This document shows positions 26,913 through 37,117 of a stretch of DNA of 64,000 bases, in pieces (position 1 is the stretch's first letter; each line of letters begins with the position of its first letter). The position numbers were made by a program, and so were the translations under genes. The stretch comes from Clostridium swellfunianum (GTDB lineage Bacteria; Bacillota; Clostridia; Clostridiales; Clostridiaceae), in contig NZ_JAMOFV010000006.1 of assembly GCF_023656515.1 (NCBI RefSeq), positions 1,339,354-1,403,353 on the forward strand, written 5' to 3'. The notes below the pieces were generated by a model. It did not search any database and was not told where the DNA came from. It saw only the letters and a program-made list of their open reading frames with translations.

Positions 26913-27712
26913 GAGCCTACTACTCACTGTTTAAAATGAGACTGTTAAAAGGACTTCAATACAGAGCAGCTGCCTTAGCTGGAGTTTCAACTCAATTTTT
27001 TTGGGGCTTTATGTATATCATGATTTTCGAGGCTTTCTATAAAAGCAGCTCTGCTACCCAACCCATTTCCTTTAGAGAATTAATTCAAGTGTTATGGCTT
27101 CAGCAAAGTTTTCTAGTCTTCATCATGCTGTGGATTAGAGATGCCGAACTGATAAATCTTATAACCAGCGGCAACATTGCCTATGAGCTTTGTCGTCCTG
27201 CTGACCTGTATAACTTTTGGTATGCAAAGCTTATAGCTCAAAGATTATCGGGGGCACTATTAAGATGCTTTCCTATATTGATTGTAGCTATACTTCTTCC
27301 TTACCCCTATAACTTTACGCTGCCGCCCAGCGTTGCAAGCTTCTTATTGTTTATTATCACTCTGCTTCTTGGGTTGATTCTAATAGTAGCTATTTCCATG
27401 CTCATTTACATATCAATTTTCTATACTATGTCAGGTGTAGGCTCCTTGCTTATCTTCGGTGTGTTTGGCGAGTTTTTTTCTGGCTTGGTAATTCCAGTTC
27501 CTCTAATGCCAGATGCTTTAAAAACCATAGTTTATATTCTTCCTTTCAGATACACCTCTGATCTGCCATTTAGAATTTATGCAGGTAATATAGGAATGAA
27601 GGAAGCTATACTAAGTATTGGTGTTCAGCTTGTATGGATAACCCTAACAGTTGGCATAGGAAAACTGTGGATGAGCAAGGCTTTAAAAAGGATTGTTGTG
27701 CAAGGTGGTTAA
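26909..27712 (+). CDS. ABC-2 type permease (DUF990-like) 1
   Basis: 267 residues with six hydrophobic helices. It matches the ABC2_membrane_6 pattern (WGFMYIMIFEAFYKSS; LPFRYTSDLPFRIYAGN). It starts at ATGA, overlapping the ATPase stop by 4 bp, and should form half of the transport channel. The substrate is unknown. Confidence 0.9.
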   Translation: MRAYYSLFKMRLLKGLQYRAAALAGVSTQFFWGFMYIMIFEAFYKSSSATQPISFRELIQVLWLQQSFLVFIMLWIRDAELINLITSGNIAYELCRPADLYNFWYAKLIAQRLSGALLRCFPILIVAILLPYPYNFTLPPSVASFLLFIITLLLGLILIVAISMLIYISIFYTMSGVGSLLIFGVFGEFFSGLVIPVPLMPDALKTIVYILPFRYTSDLPFRIYAGNIGMKEAILSIGVQLVWITLTVGIGKLWMSKALKRIVVQGG

Positions 27713-27773
27713 TTTAGCTAATAGAACTACCAATTCAGGTTAGCTCAATTTAGAATTGAAAGGAGAAAGCATC

Positions 27774-28556
27774 ATGAAATTATATCTAAAATACTTATCC
27801 ATACTTTTCAGAAGTCAGATGGAATACAGAACCTCCTTCATACTACTTTCCATTGGACAGTTTTTCGTGCCTTTTTTAGTTTTTACTTCTATATTTATGT
27901 TCTTTCAAAGATTTGAAAGTTTGGCTGGCTGGTCTCTTTACGAAGTTGCATTATGCTACTCAGTAATTCATATTGCTTTTTCACTAAGTGAATGCTTTGC
28001 TAGAGGCTTTGATTCTTTTTCTTCTCTTATTATAAATGGAGATTTTGACAGAATTTTAGTAAGACCGAGAACAACCATACTTCAAGTGCTTGGCTCAAAG
28101 TTTGAATTCACAAGAATAGGCCGTCTCGCACAAAGTCTTATAGTATTAGTCTTCTCAATTGCTAATCTTCAAATCAGCTGGAACATACACAAGATGACTA
28201 CTCTTTTACTTATGATAATAAGCGCAGTATTTATTTTCGCAGGTATATATATGCTTGGTGCAACCTTATGCTTTTGGACTGTAGAAGGACTTGAAGTAGT
28301 TAACATTTTTACAGATGGCGGCAGAGAAATGGCTCAGTATCCACTGAGCATATATAAAGAATGGTTAAGAAAATTCTTCACCTTTATTATACCTTTTGGT
28401 ACAGTAAACTATCTTCCGCTTATGTTTATATTAGATAAGGCTGAAGGCAACTCTCTATTGTATATGTTTACCCCACTTTTAGGCTTAGCTTTCATAATTC
28501 CATGCGTTTTAGTTTGGAACTTTGGGGTAAGGCATTATAAATCAACAGGTTCATAA
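27774..28556 (+). CDS. ABC-2 type permease (DUF990-like) 2
   Basis: About 260 residues, six helices, related to the preceding permease (FFQRFESLAGWSLYEVALCY; FIIPFGTVNYLPL). It likely pairs with it as a heterodimer. The start is ATG after AAAGGAGAAAG. A terminator follows, so the operon is ATPase-permease-permease. Confidence 0.9.
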   Translation: MKLYLKYLSILFRSQMEYRTSFILLSIGQFFVPFLVFTSIFMFFQRFESLAGWSLYEVALCYSVIHIAFSLSECFARGFDSFSSLIINGDFDRILVRPRTTILQVLGSKFEFTRIGRLAQSLIVLVFSIANLQISWNIHKMTTLLLMIISAVFIFAGIYMLGATLCFWTVEGLEVVNIFTDGGREMAQYPLSIYKEWLRKFFTFIIPFGTVNYLPLMFILDKAEGNSLLYMFTPLLGLAFIIPCVLVWNFGVRHYKSTGS

Positions 28557-28594
28557 AAAGATTAGTTTTATATCAAAAACAGCGTAAATATAAA

Positions 28595-28646
28595 AAATAT
28601 GGTTCATGAGGGTTCATTCGTATCAGCCAACTCATGAACCATATTT
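28595..28646. terminator. Bidirectional terminator, ABC operon / exporter-like gene
   Basis: AAATATGGTTCATGAG / CTCATGAACCATATTT, a perfect 16-bp stem with a 20-nt loop, between convergent genes. Confidence 0.85.
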
Positions 28647-28681
28647 TTTATAATATATCGGTAATATTAAAATAATGCTTT

Positions 28682-29662
28682 TTAAAAAACGTCCAAATGT
28701 CTTTCTTCATCAAGATTCTTTTTAAAATCATTTTTTATCTGCAGGAACTGCTCAAGGTCATTTAAAAACTGATAGAGCATGGCCCTATTTTCGAATTCCT
28801 CTCTAGTCTTTGGAAGTTCCATTGCTTTAAAACTATCTTTCAACTCTTGCAGACCTTTCAATAACCCCTCAGCAGTATTATATTCATGAATAGAATTAGA
28901 AAGTCTTAAGGTAAAACCAGCAATCATCTCCGTCTGCTTATATGTTATAGAAAACTTTTCAAAGTGTTTTCTCATATTTTTTAAAGTTTTTAACTGCTGA
29001 TACCTCATATCCATATACTTTGCATAGTAGCTGTTATCTGAAAACAAAGAATTATTAAGGCTTTTGTAAGCTCTTTCCCTTCCCTTTTTAATTTTGCTCT
29101 CAAGACTTCTAAAAAGCTCGTCTTCTTTAAGAGAAACTGCACTAAGTCTTAAAGCCTCAGACATATGCTTTAGAACATCTCTAATAAGATCTTCAATCTC
29201 AGCTTGATTAGTCTTAATTTTTTTATCGATGCTTGGCATATACAAATTCATTATAAGTGCTACACCTATACCTATAATCATTAAAAGAAGCTCATTCACA
29301 ATCAAGGAAACTTCTGTGGACTTCTCCACAAGCAAATGTGTTACCAGCACAGAGCTTACGACTATTCCTTCATTAAATCTAAATCTGGCCGCTGAAGGAA
29401 TAAACATTAAAAGAAATAAGCCAAAAACATAAGCATTATAGCCTAGAAAATTGAATAATACAGAGGATAGAAATAAAGCTAAAACACATGCTCCCATTCT
29501 TTGAATTGCTACCCTTATTGATTGTCTCTTGGTGCTTTGAACACTTAAAATTACTATAACCCCTGCTGCTGTACCATACTTTAATCCAAAGCTAGCTGCT
29601 AAAATCATAGCTATAGCAGCTCCTATAGCTGTTTTTAAAGTTCTATATCCTATAAATTTCAT
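28682..29662 (-). CDS. Aromatic acid exporter-family membrane protein
   Basis: 326 residues. An N-terminal block of five or six helices starts GYRTLKTAIGAAIAMILA, and a cytoplasmic helical domain follows (about 150-326). This is the DUF939/ArAE_1 plus C-terminal-domain layout seen in Firmicutes. Function is inferred from FUSC-type exporters and has weak experimental grounding. RBS GGAGG. Confidence 0.85.
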   Translation of the reverse strand: MKFIGYRTLKTAIGAAIAMILAASFGLKYGTAAGVIVILSVQSTKRQSIRVAIQRMGACVLALFLSSVLFNFLGYNAYVFGLFLLMFIPSAARFRFNEGIVVSSVLVTHLLVEKSTEVSLIVNELLLMIIGIGVALIMNLYMPSIDKKIKTNQAEIEDLIRDVLKHMSEALRLSAVSLKEDELFRSLESKIKKGRERAYKSLNNSLFSDNSYYAKYMDMRYQQLKTLKNMRKHFEKFSITYKQTEMIAGFTLRLSNSIHEYNTAEGLLKGLQELKDSFKAMELPKTREEFENRAMLYQFLNDLEQFLQIKNDFKKNLDEERHLDVF

Positions 29663-29865
29663 CTTTCCTCCTATTATTCTCAGTTACTGCGCTCGACACA
29701 GGTCCCATTCAAGCTCATTTATAACTTTAATCGCATAATAATTCTCATATTAGAGTAATTTTATGATAACAAAAATAACTTGTCAATTAACATAAATTAT
29801 ACATTAATATTCTAAATCCACTTGGTAAATACTATTTGATAGTATATTAGAAAGGATGTTTTATA

Positions 29866-30318
29866 ATGACTTTGGCATTATTTGTACTAATTACCTGGCT
29901 GACTATTTGCACATTCTTTCTTGTCCCTAAAAGCTTGACAAAAGAAGAAAATGTTATTTTATTCTTCATCATCGATATTATCATTTCAAATATATATATT
30001 GTCCTTACTTTGAATCTGAAGCTTGTACGATATAGTTATCATTATACAGCGATTATTTCTCTTTTTCTTCACAGAAATATAATTATTCCCTTTTGCCTTT
30101 TGATATTCGCGAACCTTACCTTTAAATACTATAAACTATCTAAAAGAATATTGATAATATTGTTTTCAGTGCTGTTCCTTGTTTTCATAAAATTGATAAC
30201 TATATGGGATAAGTTAGTAAACTATACAGCTTGGACTTTCTTCTTTACCACTTTTATCTATGTAGTATTACTGGCTTTTGCTTTTGTATTTATAAAAGCA
30301 CTGAAGAAACTACCATGA
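29866..30318 (+). CDS. Small membrane protein, unknown (pair member 1)
   Basis: A 150-residue protein with about five hydrophobic segments (first LALFVLITWLTICTFFLVP) and few charges. I do not recognise the family with certainty; it resembles CBO0543-type clostridial membrane proteins. It is followed 16 bp later by another membrane protein gene, likely one operon. Confidence 0.72.
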   Translation: MTLALFVLITWLTICTFFLVPKSLTKEENVILFFIIDIIISNIYIVLTLNLKLVRYSYHYTAIISLFLHRNIIIPFCLLIFANLTFKYYKLSKRILIILFSVLFLVFIKLITIWDKLVNYTAWTFFFTTFIYVVLLAFAFVFIKALKKLP

Positions 30319-30334
30319 AGGAGGGATTTTCTAA

Positions 30335-30835
30335 ATGGCAGATTTATATGACACAGCCTTCAATAAAAATGAATGGACAATTATAGTTTTTTTATTTGTA
30401 GGACTTATCTTAATGGTAAAACTAAAAAAAATCTTCTCCTTTAAGCAAACCATAGTTTATTTTCTATTTGGCTTTTTTACTGGAATCTTATGTGATCATA
30501 TCCTATCTACTCCTCCAATTGATTTGTATGATGTAGGTGATAACTCTTCCTATGAGATAATGGACTTTATTACCTATCTTATGTTTAGTCCTTTCTCATA
30601 TATCTTTGTTTACGTCTATAAAAGGGCCAATATTAAACTCAAGTATACACCTATTTACATTCTTCTCTACAGCATTATTGCAACCTTGAGTGAATTGTTG
30701 GCAGATTTCCTTGGAGTTTTTCACTATAAAAATGGTTATACTCTTTACAATTCCTTTCCAACTTATTTATTAGTATTTACCTGCGAAATATATCTATATA
30801 AATTTTTAAGCTCAGGCCCTAAGGAAAGTACTTGA
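30335..30835 (+). CDS. Small membrane protein, unknown (pair member 2)
   Basis: A 166-residue protein with about five hydrophobic segments and conserved-looking acidic residues between them (GILCDHILSTPPIDLYD). It may belong to the CBO0543-like group; function unknown. RBS AAGGAGGG. Confidence 0.72.
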   Translation: MADLYDTAFNKNEWTIIVFLFVGLILMVKLKKIFSFKQTIVYFLFGFFTGILCDHILSTPPIDLYDVGDNSSYEIMDFITYLMFSPFSYIFVYVYKRANIKLKYTPIYILLYSIIATLSELLADFLGVFHYKNGYTLYNSFPTYLLVFTCEIYLYKFLSSGPKEST

Positions 30836-30933
30836 GACTTGTAATACTTATATGCACCTATAGCTTTATTTGCATTAAGTATAGAGAATTTATGAAATTT
30901 TTGGTAATATATTAATGTAGTAGTAATCAGATT

Positions 30934-30970
30934 CATAGAGATTAGTAATCTTTGTGTACTTACAAGGAGG
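30934..30970 (+). promoter_or_regulatory. Hairpin-SD leader unit ahead of the M29 gene
   Basis: A 23-nt hairpin (CATAGAGATT-AGT-AATCTTTGTG, with G-U pairs) is followed by TACTTACAAGGAGG, which supplies the Shine-Dalgarno. It has the same architecture as the leaders at 37118-37207 and 53371-53460, but its linker is 9 nt shorter. Confidence 0.65.
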
Positions 30971-30979
30971 ATTTAAAAA

Positions 30980-32107
30980 ATGCCTGATCAAAGACTAAAT
31001 AAACTTGCAAAACTTTTAGTTAATTATTCTACTGAAGTTAAGCCTGGTGATTTTGTATTTATATCCTGCGATGAAGTGGCAAAACCTTGGATGGTAGAAG
31101 TTGTTAAGGAAGCTGTAAAAGCAGGAGCTCACGTAGAAACTGTGCTTTCCTCTCAGGATGTAGCAGAGGCAAGACTTAAGTACAGCAGTGAAAATCAGCT
31201 TCTTCATGAAAACGTTCTTATGAAAACCATGCTTGAAAATGCTGATGTTTGGATTTCAGCCTGGGCAGACAGAAACACGAAGACAAATTCAAAAGTAGAT
31301 GTAAATAAACTCAAGCTTTCTTCTAAAGGCGCAGCAAGCTGGAGAAAGATTTATTCAGAAAAGATGGGGGACGGATCTCTAAGATGGTGTGGCACTCAGT
31401 ACCCTACTTATGCTGATGCTCAGGAGGCTTCCATGAGCTTTAGCGACTATGAAGAATTTGTTTATGGTGCAGGGCTTCTTGATTTCGAAGACCCTGTAGC
31501 TGAGTGGAAAAGAGTTAGTGCTGAACAAGAACGCTGGGTAAAATACCTGGATACTAAAAAAGAACTCCATTTTATATCAGAAGGAACTGACATAAAAGTA
31601 AATGTTAATGGCCGAAAGTGGATTAACTGTGATGGAAGAGTGAATTTCCCAGATGGAGAAATATTTACTTCACCTGTTGAAGATGGTGTAAATGGAGTAA
31701 TAACCTTTAGTTTCCCAGGAATATATATGGGTAAAGAAATTGAAGGTATTGTTCTTCATGTTGAAAATGGCAAGGTTGTAACCGCTACTGCAACAAAGGG
31801 TGAGGAGCTTTTAAAGGCACTTCTTGAAACTGATGAAGGCGCAGTAAGATTTGGTGAAGTTGCTATAGGCACTAACTATGGCATCAAGGAATTCACAAGA
31901 AACATGCTCTTTGATGAAAAAATAGGTGGAACCATACATATGGCCATCGGAGATTCAATGCCTGAAGCTGGCGGACAAAACAGATCAACAATTCACTGGG
32001 ATATGCTTTGTGATATGAGAAGCGGTGGCAAAATTTATGCCGATGGTGAGTTGTTCTATGAAAACGGCAAATTCATCGACAGCATATTAGAAAAATATAA
32101 TTTATAA
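30980..32107 (+). CDS. Aminopeptidase, M29 family
   Basis: 375 residues, matching the thermophilic aminopeptidase M29 (AmpS/PepS) family. Visible blocks are the start LNKLAKLLVNYSTEVKPGD, EGTDIKVNVNGRKW, NFPDGEIFTSPVEDGVNG (metal Glu), and GTIHMAIGDSMPEAGGQNRS with IHWDM near the C-terminus. It is a cytosolic metallopeptidase that cleaves N-terminal residues. It is preceded by the hairpin-SD leader and followed by a strong terminator. Confidence 0.94.
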   Translation: MPDQRLNKLAKLLVNYSTEVKPGDFVFISCDEVAKPWMVEVVKEAVKAGAHVETVLSSQDVAEARLKYSSENQLLHENVLMKTMLENADVWISAWADRNTKTNSKVDVNKLKLSSKGAASWRKIYSEKMGDGSLRWCGTQYPTYADAQEASMSFSDYEEFVYGAGLLDFEDPVAEWKRVSAEQERWVKYLDTKKELHFISEGTDIKVNVNGRKWINCDGRVNFPDGEIFTSPVEDGVNGVITFSFPGIYMGKEIEGIVLHVENGKVVTATATKGEELLKALLETDEGAVRFGEVAIGTNYGIKEFTRNMLFDEKIGGTIHMAIGDSMPEAGGQNRSTIHWDMLCDMRSGGKIYADGELFYENGKFIDSILEKYNL

Positions 32108-32110
32108 AAT

Positions 32111-32146
32111 AATGGAACCTAGCAGCTAAATCTGCTAGGTTCCATT
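32111..32146. terminator. Bidirectional terminator, M29 / SNF2 genes
   Basis: AATGGAACCTAGCAG / CTGCTAGGTTCCATT stem, loop of 6 nt, between convergent genes. Confidence 0.9.
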
Positions 32147-32149
32147 ATT

Positions 32150-35100
32150 TTAGTCAAAATTAAACAATTCAATCAATTCTTCATCACTTAGACTCATCAA
32201 AGTTTCACCATTAGATAAGTCATCTCCCATAAGTTCAGCAATTAGCTTTTTCTTGTCTTGCTGCAGAGCTAGTATCTTTTCTTCAACAGTTCCTTTAGCA
32301 ATAAGCTTAATGACCTCGACAACATTTTTTTGCCCAATTCTGTGGGCTCTGTCTGTAGCCTGCTCTTCAACCGCAGGGTTCCACCATGGATCAAAATGAA
32401 CTACTATATCTGCTGAGGTTAAGTTTAGGCCTGTTCCTCCAGCTTTTAAACTTATTAAAAATACAGAGTTTTCACCTTCATTAAAAGCCTTAACCATACT
32501 CATTCTTTTCTCGGAAGGTATTGACCCATCTAAATAACTATAGGATATTCCTTCTGCAGTAATTTTGCTTCCAATGTTTTTAAGCACAGAGGTAAATTGA
32601 GAAAACACTAGGATCCTATGTCCTTCTTCAATACTTTGCTCCAATAATTCCACTAACGCCTCAAGTTTTGCACTTCCTCCATTGTATTCCTTCATCAGCA
32701 CAGAAGGGTCCAAACATATCTGTCTTAGCTTTGTTATATAAGATAAAATTTCAATTTTACTGTTTTGAAATTCATAATCTTCAACTCTCTTCTTAATAAG
32801 GTCAACAGCATAATTAGCATAGGTTCCATATATTTTTTTCTGTTCTTCCTCCATGGTTACCACAAGAGTTTTTTCAATTTTATCTGGAAGTTCTTTTATA
32901 ACTTCCTTCTTTCTTCGCCTTAAAATAAATGGCTTTATAAGTCTATTTAATTCTTCTAGCACTACTGGTTCTTCTCTAAGCTTTTTATGATACCTAACGC
33001 TGAACGTTTTTTCATCATAAAGGTAGCCTGGCATTACAAAATCAAATATGGACCAAAGCTCCATAAGAGAATTTTCAATCGGAGTACCTGAAAGTGCAAA
33101 CTTTCTCTTTGCCTTTACTTCCTTAACAGCTACAGCATTTTGAGAACTTGAATTTTTAATGTATTGTGCTTCATCTAAAATGCAGTAGTCAAACTCTATG
33201 TCTTTATAGCTTTCAATATCTCTTTTTAAAAGATTATAAGTTGTTATAAGAACATCATAATGGCTTAAATTTTTAATTAGCTCTTCTCTCTCTTCCTTAG
33301 AACCATTAACTGCTGATATCTTAACAGAGGGCGCAAATTTTTCAAACTCGCTTGCCCAATTGTATATTAAAGAAGTCGGAGCTACAATCAAGGATTTACT
33401 TCCTCCATTAGCAGCTATAAAGCCTATAGCTTGAAGAGTCTTTCCAAGTCCCATTTCATCACCTAAAATCCCTCCGAAGCCTAAGTAATCTAAAGTCATA
33501 AACCAATTAAAGCCTACCTTTTGATACTCTCTAAGATTTGCCTTTAAATTCTCAGGCTGCGCAAAACTTAATGACTGTACATTCTTAAGTTTTTCAGTAA
33601 CTTCCTTAAGCTCTGATTTTCCTTTCATATACCTAATGCCGTTTTCCTCTAAGTAGTTCTCCATATAGGGAGCCCTGCTTTTAGAAACCTCCAGCTTATT
33701 GTCCTCCAAACCTTTTGAAGCAACAGCGTCTAATAACTTTAGAAACTTTTTTAGCTCCAACTCTTCTAGGTCAATATATTCTCCATTTTTAAGCTTATAA
33801 AACTTAAGGTTATCTCTAAAAGCTCTCAGTATCTCTGCACTTTCTCTCGACGGAACATCTCCGATTTTAAAAGTCAGTTCAAAGTAATCGTATTTCCCAG
33901 ACTTGATATCTCCTTTTATGCCCTTGCTTCCAATAGACTTTAAGCCTTTAAACCTTTCTGAATAGTATACCTCTCCTATTTCCTGAAGCTTACTTATTTC
34001 ATATTTAAAAAATCTAAATATGTTTTCATCATCCTTTAAAAGATAAAACTTGTTCTTTATTTCTTCAAAGCCTAGATTTTTTAGCATTGCAATAACCTGA
34101 GCTTCCTTTTTAGAATCCCTATAAATTACTTTCTCCTGAAAATCTTCAAATACGTTAAACTCATAAGCTCCATATTTAGCTTTTAGAATAAGTTCTATAT
34201 CGTTTCCTTCCTTATCAAAATAAAAACTAATCTCACATTGCCCAATAACTATTTTGTCTTTTATGGCTTTAGATAAAGCAACGTTCTGAGATAAAAGGTT
34301 TAGCTCTGGAATGAGCTTCCTAAGTACTGTATCCTCTTCATTTTCAGAAAAAGTTACAACCTTTGCCTGGTTAAATACTTGTAGATATGGTGCTATTTTA
34401 TAGCAAAAATCATAACCTGGAAGGTATATTTCAGTTCCATATAAAAACACATCATTTTTAGAACCTAATACTGCTGGCATTCCACCGGGAGACTTTAAAA
34501 CGTAATCTTTTTTTATTATCTTTAAATCAAAATCTACTGGTGGAGTCTCATACAAGATTTCTGTTTCCACTGGCCTATGAAAAAAGCCTTCATTTAAATA
34601 AACCCTATGTTGTTTAATTACATTAAAAAATTCTCTAGCCATAAACTTTGGTATATTTAAATATTTTCCATCAACTGCATTTGTTTTGTTATTACCAAAA
34701 TATCTTGTATTTCCTTCAATTTCTTTTAGGCTTTCAATAAAATCAAGGAGTTTTTTATCTCTGACGCTAAATTTTTGCTGCTTTATATCGAAGATAAAGT
34801 TCTTACTGTAAGCAACAGGCACCTTGTTATAAAGTGCAACCAAAAACTGCTCAAGGTCTTTTAATATATAAAGGCTGTTCGAACTCATTGAGTTCAAGCC
34901 TATTTTAAATTCCGCCTGAAGACTATCATCCCATTCCTTCTTATTTATATAAATTTCAATTTTTATTTCATCCTTATCTTTTTCCTCACCTAAAAGCAGG
35001 GACAATATATTGCCACTACTTTTCAATATTCCATTATCCTTTTCCTCTTCATCCTTAAAAAGCTCGTGATTTGATAGTTCATCCACTGCTTTATAATAAG

Positions 35101-35395
35101 TTGCCACTAAATGCTTGCAGCAGTAATTTCTCTTCTTGAACTCATTCTTCTCAAAATCCTGACAGCTGCAATAGGTAGAAAATATATTTTTCTTATCCGC
35201 ATCCATCTCAATCTTTGTGGTATATTCATTAAAAAGATTTTCCGAAATAACAAAACCATTTATACAAAGCATATTATCGTTACTAGTAATATTCACCGAG
35301 GAAACCAAGTCATTGTTTAACACTCTTTGTCCATCGGCATGCTTTTTACCGCTAGTACCTTCATTAAATATTTGAAGTAGCATATCTTCTTTCAT
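32150..35395 (-). CDS. SNF2-family helicase with SWIM zinc finger
   Basis: 1081 residues. An N-terminal SWIM finger (CSCQDF ... CCKHLVATYY, about residues 71-99) precedes the bacterial SNF2-associated region, then the two helicase lobes. Visible motifs are DEMGLGKTLQ (I), DEAQYIKN (II), SGTPIEN (III) and RAHRIGQ (VI), ending around residue 1081. These are ATP-driven DNA translocases; the bacterial substrate is not well established. Good SD GAGAGGTAAC. It is a single-gene unit. Confidence 0.94.
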   Translation of the reverse strand: MKEDMLLQIFNEGTSGKKHADGQRVLNNDLVSSVNITSNDNMLCINGFVISENLFNEYTTKIEMDADKKNIFSTYCSCQDFEKNEFKKRNYCCKHLVATYYKAVDELSNHELFKDEEEKDNGILKSSGNILSLLLGEEKDKDEIKIEIYINKKEWDDSLQAEFKIGLNSMSSNSLYILKDLEQFLVALYNKVPVAYSKNFIFDIKQQKFSVRDKKLLDFIESLKEIEGNTRYFGNNKTNAVDGKYLNIPKFMAREFFNVIKQHRVYLNEGFFHRPVETEILYETPPVDFDLKIIKKDYVLKSPGGMPAVLGSKNDVFLYGTEIYLPGYDFCYKIAPYLQVFNQAKVVTFSENEEDTVLRKLIPELNLLSQNVALSKAIKDKIVIGQCEISFYFDKEGNDIELILKAKYGAYEFNVFEDFQEKVIYRDSKKEAQVIAMLKNLGFEEIKNKFYLLKDDENIFRFFKYEISKLQEIGEVYYSERFKGLKSIGSKGIKGDIKSGKYDYFELTFKIGDVPSRESAEILRAFRDNLKFYKLKNGEYIDLEELELKKFLKLLDAVASKGLEDNKLEVSKSRAPYMENYLEENGIRYMKGKSELKEVTEKLKNVQSLSFAQPENLKANLREYQKVGFNWFMTLDYLGFGGILGDEMGLGKTLQAIGFIAANGGSKSLIVAPTSLIYNWASEFEKFAPSVKISAVNGSKEEREELIKNLSHYDVLITTYNLLKRDIESYKDIEFDYCILDEAQYIKNSSSQNAVAVKEVKAKRKFALSGTPIENSLMELWSIFDFVMPGYLYDEKTFSVRYHKKLREEPVVLEELNRLIKPFILRRRKKEVIKELPDKIEKTLVVTMEEEQKKIYGTYANYAVDLIKKRVEDYEFQNSKIEILSYITKLRQICLDPSVLMKEYNGGSAKLEALVELLEQSIEEGHRILVFSQFTSVLKNIGSKITAEGISYSYLDGSIPSEKRMSMVKAFNEGENSVFLISLKAGGTGLNLTSADIVVHFDPWWNPAVEEQATDRAHRIGQKNVVEVIKLIAKGTVEEKILALQQDKKKLIAELMGDDLSNGETLMSLSDEELIELFNFD

Positions 35396-35554
35396 AGTTA
35401 CCTCTCATGCACTCCTAATTCTGATTATAGCTATTATATCTTTGTATCCTTGTAAAAAAAACTTAATAATCCCTTTATTATATCACAATTTATATTTTTC
35501 TGCCTAAATACAAAAAAGCCTCAACATGCTGCTGAAGCACAACTTCTATATTTA

Positions 35555-36316
35555 TTAAATAGTTTTTAAAAATTCATAGTAGCTTAGAAGCATCTTCTTT
35601 TTCTCTTGACTAAGCTCTGATATATCTAAAACCACCTTTTCTCCATCATGGACTATTTCACTTTTTTTCTCATTGGTCTTTGTTATAAAATAAGTAGATA
35701 CTGTACTTGTGAGCATACTCAAAAACCCAATTCCAGACAGCATAAGTATGGCCGCTATAATTCTACCTGCTGTTGTAGTAGGGCTAATATCTCCATAGCC
35801 TACAGTAGTGACGGTAACAATACTCCACCAAAAAGCATCCCCATAGGACTTAATTGTAGCGCTGGTATCCTTCTCAAAAAAATAAATAGCAAAGGAGCCT
35901 AAAATAGTTATTACCGTTGCAGAGCCTAGAGAATATATAAAACCATTTGTATATAAAACATCTTTTATATTATGAATAAGCCTCATTGAGTAAGTTAAAA
36001 CTCTCATTAGCTTTAGCAAGCTCCCATATGGAGAGTTTGTAAAAAAGTGAAAGGGAAGTATAGCAATTAAATCCACATAGTGATTTCTTATAAATGCTGA
36101 TTTATCCTTTGATAGCCCCCATCTTATAAAAAAATCAAGCACAAAAATAAAATAAATTACATTGTCAGCTATACTCAAGTAAGCAAGCTGACTGTCACTA
36201 ATATTTTTATTGAATTGCAGCACCACAACAAAGGTTGCTACAATGGCTAAGATTCCAACTATAACATCGTAAGCAAATTCAATTCTTTCATTATTAGTAA
36301 AATCTAAATCCCTCAT
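35555..36316 (-). CDS. Voltage-gated-type potassium channel
   Basis: About 253 residues with six helices. Helix 4 carries basic residues (LMRVLTYSMRLIHN), and the pore loop holds the K+ selectivity filter TVTTVGYGD (about 170-180). A short C-terminal coiled region follows. It should form a tetrameric K+ channel. The start is ATG after GGGAAGGGAATATT. The family is clear; gating is inferred. Confidence 0.92.
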   Translation of the reverse strand: MRDLDFTNNERIEFAYDVIVGILAIVATFVVVLQFNKNISDSQLAYLSIADNVIYFIFVLDFFIRWGLSKDKSAFIRNHYVDLIAILPFHFFTNSPYGSLLKLMRVLTYSMRLIHNIKDVLYTNGFIYSLGSATVITILGSFAIYFFEKDTSATIKSYGDAFWWSIVTVTTVGYGDISPTTTAGRIIAAILMLSGIGFLSMLTSTVSTYFITKTNEKKSEIVHDGEKVVLDISELSQEKKKMLLSYYEFLKTI

Positions 36317-36386
36317 AATATTCCCTTCCCCCAAAAACATATATCTAGTATGATTCGCTAAATTTATTAAAATTCCTTCTAAAAAA

Positions 36387-36408
36387 GAGCCGGATTTCTC
36401 CGACTCTA
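36387..36408 (-). terminator. Terminator of the liv operon
   Basis: AGAGcCGGA / TCCGaCTCT stem overlaps the livF stop and is followed by a T-run on the minus strand. Confidence 0.8.
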
Positions 36409-37110
36409 GCCTGCTAAATATGCATTTTTAACCAATTCATCCTGAAGAAAGTCTTTTGCGCTTCCTTCCATTTCAATTTCTCCATTTCTTATTATATAGG
36501 CTCTATCAGCAGCCTGAAGTGCTAGGTTTGCATTCTGCTCGACCAGTAAAACTGTTGTACCAGCCTCATTAATATTCTTAATTATAGAGAATATTTCTTT
36601 TACTATGATTGGCGCAAGTCCCATGGAAGGTTCATCTAATAGAAGAAGCTTTGGTCTGGACATTAATGCACGACCAATAGCAAGCATTTGTTGCTCTCCA
36701 CCAGATAAAGTTCCTGCTAGCTGCTCTTTTCTCTCAAGAAGCCTTGGAAACAGTGAAAATACTTTTTCATAATCTTTTTTTATTTCCACTTTATCTTTTC
36801 TTGTAAAGGCACCAAGCTCAAGATTCTCCATCACCTTCATCTTGGAAAAAACTCTTCTGCCTTCTGGAGAGTGAGATATTCCAAGCTTAACAATCTCTGT
36901 TCCATCTACTGAGCTTATATCTTTCCCATTTAGCTTTATGATTCCGCTTTTAGGTTTCAACATTCCAGATATAGCCTTTAGGGTTGTAGTTTTTCCAGCA
37001 CCATTTGCCCCAATTAAAGTAACTACTTCACCTTCTTCTATTCTTAAATTTATATCTCGTAAAGCATGGATAGCTCCATAATATACATTTATACCTCTAA
37101 GCTCTAGCAT
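36406..37110 (-). CDS. livF: Branched-chain amino-acid ABC transporter ATPase LivF
   Basis: About 234 residues with Walker A GANGAGKTT, signature LSGGEQQM and Walker B LLLLDEPS. The length and MLELRGINVYYGAIHALRD start are typical of LivF. It pairs with LivG to energise LivHM. The true start is the ATG 5 nt after AGGAGGG; the open frame 25 codons upstream is a structured leader, not coding sequence. Confidence 0.95.
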   Translation of the reverse strand: MLELRGINVYYGAIHALRDINLRIEEGEVVTLIGANGAGKTTTLKAISGMLKPKSGIIKLNGKDISSVDGTEIVKLGISHSPEGRRVFSKMKVMENLELGAFTRKDKVEIKKDYEKVFSLFPRLLERKEQLAGTLSGGEQQMLAIGRALMSRPKLLLLDEPSMGLAPIIVKEIFSIIKNINEAGTTVLLVEQNANLALQAADRAYIIRNGEIEMEGSAKDFLQDELVKNAYLAG

Positions 37111-37117
37111 ATTTTTC